From: Albugo candida
Taxonomy: Eukaryota; Oomycota; Peronosporomycetes; Albuginales; Albuginaceae
Length of the DNA stretch: 64,000 nucleotides
Assembly (NCBI GenBank): GCA_905220665.1
Contig: CAJNAR010000027.1
Location: 124,001 to 188,000, forward strand
Direction: 5' to 3'
A model generated the notes under the pieces. It did no database searches, was not told the origin of the DNA, and worked only from the letters and a program-made list of their open reading frames with translations. This document shows, one piece after another, positions 57,131 through 64,000 of this stretch (position 1 is its first letter; every line of letters begins with the position of its first letter). A program made the translations under genes and the position numbers.

Positions 57131-57519
57131 TTAAGCACTCATGTCAGCGACGTATATCGTCTCAATTTTACCTTCGCCGGGGAGCATGACGTGCTCATTT
57201 CCATTCACTTGGACAGACCTATTGGCTGAGGCTAGCTTTGTCCGTTTCTGCTGTCTATTGGAATGTTCACTACTATTCTCTATGTGTTTTCTTCGCATCT
57301 TCGCATCGGCTTTGTTTCTCATGGCGGCTCATGTGATCGGAGGCTTACTTCCTTGACATGCATTCGCGCGCACATTGGACACTTGAACCATTTCTTTCTA
57401 TCACGCATCACGGCTATAGGCTGAATTTCTATCTGAAGGTCCAAAAACGTCAGATTCACCGTAGAACTATTTTCCACTCTGAATGTATCGGGTCGGCCTT
57501 TCCTTTTGCGGAAATGCAT
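57131..57519 (-). pseudogene. C2H2 zinc-finger gene with a frameshift inside the finger
   Basis: ATG at 57519. The frame reads RKWFKCPMCARMHVKEVSLRSH and then stops, but a one-base shift at that point gives DHMSRHEKQSRCED, completing a CxxC-x12-HxxxH finger. A third frame continues with a basic stretch (MRNKADAKMRRKHIENSS). Either a broken gene, an unusual intron (a GTAAGC lies at the junction) or a sequencing error. A SINE lies 52 bp upstream of the ATG. Confidence 0.4.
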
Positions 57520-57570
57520 CCACGTCGAGCGTTTAACCTCATGTCGCAGTGTGCAAGTAAATGGATGCCG

Positions 57571-57818
57571 GGGCTCCGTACCCAGCTCAGTCGGTTAAGC
57601 ACTTGAGCGCACGGACCCCCTGCCGGAGGTCGTTCGTTCGATTCCCGGCAGTGTGGGCAGCGGTTTGAGACCACCCAAGCAATAAGCTTGGAAAATATCT
57701 GCCTCCCTAGGTTTGAAGTCAGACTTAAGTGATATTCACACGGTCAGGGGCTCATGATAGGATAAGGCAGGTAGTTAAAGAACCAGACAAACAGTGTAAT
57801 GAAGTCCTTGAAACACTG
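57571..57818 (+). mobile_element. tRNA-derived SINE, copy 2
   Basis: Near-identical to 33016-33258 on the other strand: box A CAGCTCAGTCGGTTAAGC, box B GTTCGATTCC, and the same tail through GATATTCACACGGTCAGG to TCCTTGA, followed by an A-rich end. No clear target duplication. It lies between the zinc-finger remnant (upstream, opposite strand) and the HNH-like gene that starts 120 bp further on. Confidence 0.85.
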
Positions 57819-57938
57819 AAAAAAATAAAATAACGCCTTTTTGCTATGACACCGCTCACTATTTCGTATTATTTTTCACTAGCTTTCCGCATTAAAAATC
57901 TGGATATTTGGATAGCACGGCTTCCTCTGTCCGGATAG

Positions 57939-58769
57939 ATGGAATCAATGAAATCCATTCTTCGCTGCAAAGGGACAACTCGTCTCAATAGACGTTGTTT
58001 GAAGATGGTTCTAGTCTCTGAAGACATGGAGCCTTATTGTCATTACCACGTGCCAATAAAGGTGCTCGAAAATGGAGAATGCATCATCCCTGATCATTTT
58101 TGCAAAGGTGTGAAACTTAACAAAGGCCGATGTCGCCAGTCGAGAAAGACAGATTACAATTTCTGTTGTTCGCAGCACGATCCGAACATGAAATATTACT
58201 CTCCGTCGCTTTTCGATGTCAAAGGATTGCGAGACAACGCTGAGCGCCAAGTGGCCAAAATGTATGATGATCGAGACATTTATGACAAGACAACTGAGAT
58301 CTCGACATTGGAACGTGAGGACGTGGAGCTCGATCATATTGTCGAAAGGCAATGCTACTCATATACATTTATCAAAGTAGCAAATCGAATTGAAGATGAA
58401 GAAGAGATGAGTTTCTTAACACAATACACTCGAGATGAAATCGTCAATAGGTACGAGAATCTAGGTCTAACGCGGACGAGCACAAATCGCTCGAAAGGAA
58501 ATGCGTGTTACTCATTTCTGGACGACTCATTGACGGGTCATCGAGTTCAATCATTCACCGCATATTTAGGCGAGGTCAACATCACTCGCGCCACGAGCAA
58601 AGAGATCTGTAACACAATTGGAAAAACACTGAAACTCAATCAACGGTGGCTTGACAATGAAAGTGAGACTCCATCACTCAGACATTTGCGTGATGAGCTA
58701 CAGAATTTGTATGTCTCAATGGAACTCAAAACTACTTCTTATGGTTCTTTTGTTCCATTTGATATCTGA
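57939..58769 (+). CDS. Cys/His-rich protein with HNH-like motif, 276 aa
   Basis: Intact single-exon frame, ATG at 57939, TGA at 58767-58769. The N-terminal 90 residues hold two similar Cys/His modules: RCKGTTRLNRRCLK with YCHYH about 15 residues later, and FCKGVKLNKGRCRQ with FCCSQH, each a likely zinc site (C-x9/10-C-x(n)-C-x2-H type). Around residue 130, ELDHIVERQC resembles the LDHI core of HNH nucleases. The C-terminal half is helical (LRHLRDELQNLYVSM). A DNA- or RNA-binding, possibly nuclease role is inferred; a complete HNH (second His and Asn) is not obvious. No signal peptide. I do not recognise a named gene. Confidence 0.65.
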   Translation: MESMKSILRCKGTTRLNRRCLKMVLVSEDMEPYCHYHVPIKVLENGECIIPDHFCKGVKLNKGRCRQSRKTDYNFCCSQHDPNMKYYSPSLFDVKGLRDNAERQVAKMYDDRDIYDKTTEISTLEREDVELDHIVERQCYSYTFIKVANRIEDEEEMSFLTQYTRDEIVNRYENLGLTRTSTNRSKGNACYSFLDDSLTGHRVQSFTAYLGEVNITRATSKEICNTIGKTLKLNQRWLDNESETPSLRHLRDELQNLYVSMELKTTSYGSFVPFDI

Positions 58770-58905
58770 GGGCCACATCTATATATACATATTCATTTAC
58801 ATGTTAATTAAACAACACTTTTTAGCTGTATGCTCTTCATCTCATCGCCAAGATACTTAGCTTATCGTGATTGTAAGTCGAGTCATGTGACTTCATAACG
58901 GTCGA

Positions 58906-60772
58906 ATGCAACTACTATTGTGTACTTCACGCAACAATTTGGAGAACACGAAAATTCTCCACGAAAGACACATAATGTATTACGATTTCAACGAACGCGA
59001 CCCGATGTTGCACTCTGCGATGGGGAAAGAGGGCAAACAGGGACATAGGATGACCGCTGTAACTCTTCCTTCTCGGTGCAACGATCTTTGGGCAGCAATC
59101 CTTTTTCTAGCACAAGTAATCGTGATTGGATTCTTTGCAGTTTGGAAAGGGCTACCTGCAGTGTTGGATCAGATGGAGAACTCACAACACGGACACAAAA
59201 ACTACGACTTTCAGAATTTCTTTATACTCTTATTGGGAATATTTGGGCTAACGGTTGCATTATCGGGTTTTTGGATGAAGCTGTTAATGTCTTATGCAGA
59301 ATCGATGATCCGTGTCACTCTGTGGTGTAATGTTGGTTGGTGATCGTGTTTGGTCTTGGCGCATCTCCAGTGAGGTCAGTGTCCTCTTTGATCTTCCTTA
59401 TGCTCGCGGCAGTGAATATTTTGTAAGTTAATTAGCTGTACAATGTCGAATATTTCTCGTTTGTGACGAAATCGACGTGTAGCTATATATACGCGGTGCA
59501 AAATCGTATTGGCTTTGCCAGTGCTAACCTGAAGTGTGCCTGCACCTCCATTTTAAAATTCTCGGGAGTTTTCTGGGTGGCATTAGCGCTGGTTATCCAG
59601 CAAATCTTCTGGCTCACAGTTTGGTCGACAAGTGCTATTGGGATCTATGGAATGTTTAAAGAAAGTCACCCAAATTGCCAAGACTTCTTGAAAGGCAACA
59701 CGAAAAATGACATTGCTGCAAGCGGGGATTGTGGAGGAATTGGAACGGGTTTTATTTTATTTGCCATGCTCGTTAGCCTTTATTGGGGACAACAAGTGCT
59801 GCAAAATATTTTGACATGCACTGTTGCTGGTGTTGTCGCTAGTTGGTGGTACCGAAGTGGAGAGGATGGTATTACTGTTGGAGCGCTTTACCGCTCGGTG
59901 ACGACTGCGTTTGGCTCGATTTGTCTTGGATCGCTTTTCGTCTCCATTCTACAAGCAATGCAAGCGGTTTGTGAAAGCTTCTACTCGATCATCCAACAAA
60001 TTCAACAGTGTTTCTATTTTCTAGATGGCTAGAATGCTACATGAAAAGCCCAGGAAGAGGACAATGCCGCGCTTGCTTGTGTTGGCGGTATCGCAGAGTG
60101 CATTCTTGGCTGTCTCGAATCGATTATGGAATACTTGAATATGTGGGCGTATATATATGTCGGTATCTATGGTCGGGACTTTCGTACGAGTGCGAAAGCT
60201 GTCATGGATTTATTCCGTGGTCGAGGTTGGACCGCTGTCATCAACGATGATCTCGCGTCAAGCGCGCTGACGTTTGGTGCTATTGGTGTTGGTAAATTGA
60301 GCTATCTACGGGCACACTTTAATCAATCTCTTACAACATTGATGTAGGCTGCGTTGCCTGTTCTATCGGCTTTATTGCCGTTTACTTCTCTCCAGTGAGT
60401 TGGTTTGATTTTTTTGGCACGAAAAAAGCAGGCTACGGTAAGAGCACATTCACTTCTCGCTTGAAAGGTCTCATCGTTCTTGTTGTTGACTATAGGTGTA
60501 ATTGATGCCGGTGCATTCATTGCAAAAACAAGTGTGAGTATGACAATGGCACATGTAGTGCTGGCAGCTTTACACACCGTATTTGTGTGTTTTGCCGAGG
60601 TACGGTTGCTTTTTGCCTGAAGTATTGCATGATATCATCGAAGTTGCTATCTATTATGTAGGATCCTATTGCGTTGCAGCACAATCATCCGCGTGAATAC
60701 GAGGATTTGATTAGTGGATGGCGTCAATTTCACTCGGATGCGATCGATTCTGCTTTTGGCTCTACTGTTTAA
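58906..60772 (+). CDS. Choline-transporter-like protein (CTL/SLC44, Pns1 family), multi-exon, with an apparent frameshift
   Basis: First exon from ATG 58906 or, more likely, 58975 (MYYDFNERDPML). Membrane segments follow (WAAILFLAQVIVIGFFAV; FFILLLGIFGLTVALSGF). Exons continue with YAVQNRIGFASANLK, FWVALALVIQQIFWL, GTGFILFAMLVSLYWGQQVL, the family-typical tract VTTAFGSICLGSLFV, then CILGCLESIMEYLN and YIYVGIYGRDF. Introns seen: 59423-59482, 60292-60347, 60438-60495, 60600-60661, and one near 59967-60053 that is uncertain. Stop at 60770-60772. The family are multi-pass membrane proteins linked to choline transport. At about 59330-59340 (GTTGGTTGG) the frame must shift by one base to continue (LVIVFGLGASP), so the copy may be broken or carry a sequence error. 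Confidence 0.75.
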
Positions 60773-60908
60773 TCACCTCTAGGGAAGAACGATGACTTGA
60801 GACAAAATAGTGTTGAAACGATCGCTTTTGTTATGTTAAGAGCTGCGATAATGATCCATATGAATTCCTATATACCAGTTTTGTATTTTTCATAAACATT
60901 ATTGAAGA

Positions 60909-61226
60909 ATGGTCAAGTCCCTGCGATTGGAAGCCGCGCGATTTGGCATATATCTGCTTGAGTTTATTCTTTGTGAATTCTACTTACCTGCTCCATAATT
61001 GAGTTCCCGCCATTGCGAGCTTTATCTACTCTCAACCAGATTGTATCCACTGGATCGTCACTCAGGTGAAACGTATTTGTTGGCAGGATATTTTTCCATC
61101 AAATAATTCGTTTCTTACTCGATAGTGGGAATATATAAGGTATCTCAGCAAATGAGTCGCGACGATTTTGAAAAAGCATTTAGGAAACAAGTCGGTCCGG
61201 CACAAGGAAAAAAAAGTGGCGACTAG
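60909..61226 (+). CDS. Small PET100-like mitochondrial protein, probable three-exon gene
   Basis: ATG at 60909 gives VKSLRLEAARFGIYLL, a short N-terminus leading into a membrane segment. A middle exon reads VPAIASFIYSQPDCIHWIVT and a last exon, after an intron starting GTGAAACG and ending ATCTCAG, reads QMSRDDFEKAFRKQVGPAQG to TAG at 61224-61226. The layout (about 65 residues, one membrane span directly after LExxRxxIYL, charged C-terminus) resembles PET100-type cytochrome c oxidase assembly factors. The first splice junction does not resolve cleanly: the best GT-AG choice leaves the reading one base off. The family assignment is tentative. Confidence 0.35.
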
Positions 61227-61648
61227 ATCAGTATATGAATATAGAAATATGATCCATGGAAATCTACTGTCACAAATCTGCTGCCTGTGCTTCTATCTAT
61301 TGCTGGTCTTCATCCCTTGCATGCAGTCAGCATAAGGAGCTTGGAGATTTAAAGCAGATATATAGTTGCTAGTCCATCATCAATAGAAGACTGTGGTCGA
61401 GGTTGCGTTGTTATCTGCAAGCATTCGTTATCAGTCAAAGAGCATTCCAATACAACGCTCCAGATTATGGAGCTGGACGAGCGTATGACACATCGGTACA
61501 AAGCAAACGTTCTATAAGCAGCTTCATAGAGGCTTTTTACGTGCTTGCTCTACAAACCTTTACGTGCTTTTTATACATTGCGTATGCCGACTGCATGCGT
61601 TATATGATAAGTTAGATAGTTAAATAACATTCTGAAATCCCTCAAATC
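61227..61648. other. Intergenic, no supported gene
   Basis: A 70-codon plus frame at 61403-61615 has no recognisable features. The stretch should contain the promoter of the carbonic-anhydrase-like gene. Confidence 0.4.
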
Positions 61649-62532
61649 ATGCTAAAGAATGGACTTGAGGCCATTGGGAAGAGTATCCGATCGTTCGGAC
61701 AATCATTAGACCGCACAGGCGTTTTATTGGAGGGAAGCGCGTCATACACTGAACATTGTACGTCTATGTGCGCGATTTGGTTTGATTTGCAGGAACTCAG
61801 AAGTCGGCTGAGTGTAGGAAATCCCTCAACTCGATGCGTTAACAACGCCGGACGCGACCAAAATTGGAAGCAGCGGCGTTTATAGCACCTAATGCATCAG
61901 TCATTGGAGAAGTCAACGTCGGTAGTGGGAGCTCGGTCTGGTATGGGGCAACATTCCGAGGTAGGTCGACTAAACGCGTAGGAAAAAAGATGATCTTGAT
62001 TCGATACAATGTTTCTGTCAGCGATATCAATCACATCACAATCGGAAACCATACAAATGTACTAGACGCTGCCATTATACACGTTGCCAAGATTCATAGA
62101 GACATTCCTACGATAATTGGTAATCATGTTACCATCGGCCCGTCATCGATCATACACGCTTGCACGATTGGAAGTAACTGTATTATCGGTACAGGAACTC
62201 AGATTCTGGACGGATCTGTTGTCGAATCAGAATCAGTAGTAGCAGCAGGCTCAATTGTCACCTACGGAAAAGTAATTTCATCGGGACAATTGTGGTCAGG
62301 TGTACCAGCTCGATATGTACGAGATCTCACAACCGAAGAGAAAGCATTTATCAAACAATCCGCAATAGAATATGCGGAGCTATCTCTAATTCACGCGAAA
62401 GAATGCGAGAAATCGTTGGAAGAGATCGTTGCCGCAAATGAGAGATCAAAAATACTCGAGGAATTTGGAAAATTTGGACTCCCTGAAAAGGAGAAAGCTC
62501 AGCAAGAAATGGGGATGTTCTTTCGATACTAA
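61649..62532 (+). CDS. Gamma-class carbonic-anhydrase-like protein (mitochondrial complex I subunit type)
   Basis: ATG at 61649 (MLKNGLEAIGKSIRSFGQSL), as in the N-terminus of mitochondrial gamma-CA proteins. The left-handed beta-helix begins at about 61870 (AFIAPNASVIGEV, SVWYGATFRG), continues with HITIGNHTNVLDAAIIHVAK, NHVTIGPSSIIHACTIG, GTGTQILDGSVV, SGQLWSGVPARYVRDL and ends with a helix (FIKQSAIEYAELSLIHAKE). Hexapeptide repeats are clear. Of the three zinc His ligands, IIHVAK and SIIH are present, but GHS is GPS, so catalysis is doubtful and a structural role in complex I is more likely. An intron of 57-61 nt interrupts at about 61962-62019; splicing between 61758 and 61865 is unresolved. 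Stop at 62530-62532. Confidence 0.75.
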
Positions 62533-62612
62533 AAAAGCTTTTGAAATACACTCATCTCATTGTTTCTTTAAGGAGATGTTGCAATCTCTCCTGATTCAGG
62601 AACCTTGGGGCT

Positions 62613-63617
62613 TTAATACAGTATTAGCTTGCAATTGTCTTGGGAAAGTTTCTTCATAAAATGATACCGAAGGAATTCCATCAAATCGAACGACGTTTCT
62701 TTCAGATCCAAAATACTACAAACCTTCTGATTCATGTGCATATCAATAATCAAGAAGGCTGTATTCTGCAATGATAAGCCACCTGATTCAACTAACTTTT
62801 TGACTCGTGCGGGTGTCCCGATCGCAATTGGAGAGTAGAATTTCTTTAGTTGCCACTCTTGCTGCTCGATTTTCGTATGGCGTGAGAACAATTTCGCTTT
62901 GCGGCATTTGAAAGCGGCTAGATTTCTGATATACTTTGGTGATTATGTTCATGGTAGCGGAAATATTGACACTTACTTGGTCACGACAATAACCCGTTCT
63001 GCAGATGAGCACATAATTAGCACAAGCGGGCTTTTCTCTGGATTCTTCTTCCTTAGTCGCAACTTCCAGTCTGGAATGATATGGCGAACGTATAAAGGTA
63101 GAGTCTGGAGGGTGTGTTTACCAAGGTTTGGTAGTTCAAGAACATTTGATTCTGAGTCATTCATAACAGTGGGATACTTTGTATACACAAAAGCGGTGCT
63201 GAGTACCTTGGATAGCGTCAGCCAGCTCGATATCGGACATGTTTCCACCATGGTACTTATTGTACGCCTGCGAGATGACATCGTAAACTTGACGATGACT
63301 CATGCGATGCAATGCCATACAGCGGGTACTTGAATCTTTCTTCAGTGAGATTTTTTGATTAGAGATCAAAATCTTGGTAAGGATTCTCTTAGATGCAGCT
63401 TTTGACGTTTGTTGGAGACATCCGTTTGTGTATGATCTTCGACTTCAGCATTTCGAGGACGTTTTATGACGCCAGATATATCTCCATCTTCCTCATCTTC
63501 TACAGTGTCGTCACCACTAAGCGATACTATACTGCTGCTGTCTGACATTGCCATCGATGTCCTCGTCCAATTCTCATCGAGAAGATCATCATTGAATACT
63601 GGATGATCACTGGCCAT
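62613..63617 (-). CDS. CMSS1-like: CMS1-like ribosome-biogenesis protein, multi-exon
   Basis: ATG at 63617 (MASDHPVFNDDLLDENWTRT), then an acidic Ser-rich part (SGDDTVEDEEDGDISG) and a basic KRP/KRQK patch. After an unresolved junction near 63366-63400 come YDVISQAYNKYHGGNMSDIE, an intron 63206-63152 (55 nt), VRHIIPDWKLRL and VIVVTK, an intron 62976-62926 (51 nt), then NLAAFKCRKAKLFSRHTKIE, PIAIGTPARVKKLVESGGLS and FLIIDMHMNQKVCSILD. The order VVTxSxxRA-like, KLFxxHxK, GTPxRxxKLxE, LxLD matches CMS1/CMSS1, a helicase-like fold without ATPase motifs found in 90S pre-ribosomes in the nucleolus. Stop TAA at 62613-62615. It converges with the carbonic-anhydrase-like gene, 80 bp apart. Confidence 0.8.
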
Positions 63618-64000
63618 CGTAATTTCTAAATACCTTTGACATATTATAGTTTCAGACTTTTCAACCTGTCTATCGTTCGTTATGATATAATCAACTCGGC
63701 GATCATTGCTCCGTTATTACGATGTGATGCCACATGTTTTGTTCGATTATATGCTTTGTTTTCTGTCTCGCGAAATCGCCACAAGTGTCAAATTCATACT
63801 AGGAAGGGTTGCTATGGGTTCGTGTGATATGTCTCAAAATAATCAGCTTTTGCTTAATTCTCTACACCAGTTGCCATTCTGAAAGGGTAATTATTACAGT
63901 ACAGCACCCGCATCAAGCCTTTTAAGACAAAGTGGACACAGACTTATCAAAGCGTGAACGGTGACTTGCAACACAGAAGAACGACTAGGTCATTTGATTT
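63618..64000. other. Upstream flank of the CMS1-like gene, no gene supported
   Basis: AT-rich promoter side of the minus-strand CMS1-like gene. A 63-codon plus frame at 63636-63827 is unsupported. Confidence 0.4.

Noticed and set aside
57456..57674. A 72-codon minus frame with several cysteines
   Set aside because: Most of it is antisense to the SINE; the same peptide would arise at every SINE copy.
58988..59185. A minus frame over the choline-transporter-like gene
   Set aside because: It is a shadow of the first exon, where membrane segments and family motifs are on the plus strand.

Overview
The window looks like nuclear DNA of a compact, intron-poor eukaryote. The spliced genes use short GT-AG introns (about 50-60 nt) and genes lie on both strands. 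The gene set fits an oomycete or other stramenopile; a white-rust-like (Albugo-type) genome is my best guess, but it is an inference. Most of the window is a graveyard: few intact genes, many heavily decayed copies of housekeeping genes, and transposon remains.

Left block (1-9.5 kb): a secreted-protein candidate (1405-2061, +), a coiled-coil/ZZ zinc-finger protein (2165-4126, -), a 1227-residue TPR plus nucleotidyltransferase protein (4507-8190, -) and a second secreted candidate (8858-9485, -).

Duplication and decay block (10-33.3 kb): a truncated inverted copy of the TPR gene (13799-15706, +) lies next to a SNF2 fragment. Both sit inside an unidentified decayed gene, between diverged direct repeats. 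A longer inverted SNF2 (ERCC6/CSB-like) pseudogene follows at 19.3-21.75 kb. A frameshifted unknown gene lies at 26.4-27.6 kb. A third, badly decayed TPR-gene copy (31.2-32.7 kb) has a tRNA-derived SINE in its promoter with a perfect 10-bp target duplication.

Middle (33-45 kb): mostly empty DNA, with pseudogenes of tryptophan synthase beta (37.7-38.94 kb) and dihydrolipoyl dehydrogenase (42.97-44.0 kb), a possible flippase scrap, and a third secreted candidate (39067-39918, -).

Transposon block (44.9-49.85 kb): two MULE-type elements stand almost back to back, each with its own long terminal inverted repeats and a broken transposase. From 50 to 57 kb there are only coding-like scraps, a probable Ty3/gypsy reverse-transcriptase remnant and a frameshifted C2H2 zinc-finger gene.

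Right block (57.6-63.6 kb) is the most normal part: a second SINE, a Cys-rich protein with an HNH-like motif (57939-58769, +), a choline-transporter-like gene with five or six introns, a small PET100-like gene, a gamma-carbonic-anhydrase-like gene missing one zinc ligand, and a CMS1-like ribosome-biogenesis gene on the minus strand. The genes do not form one pathway. The coherent story is segmental duplication, transposition and progressive gene loss around a few working housekeeping and secreted-protein genes.
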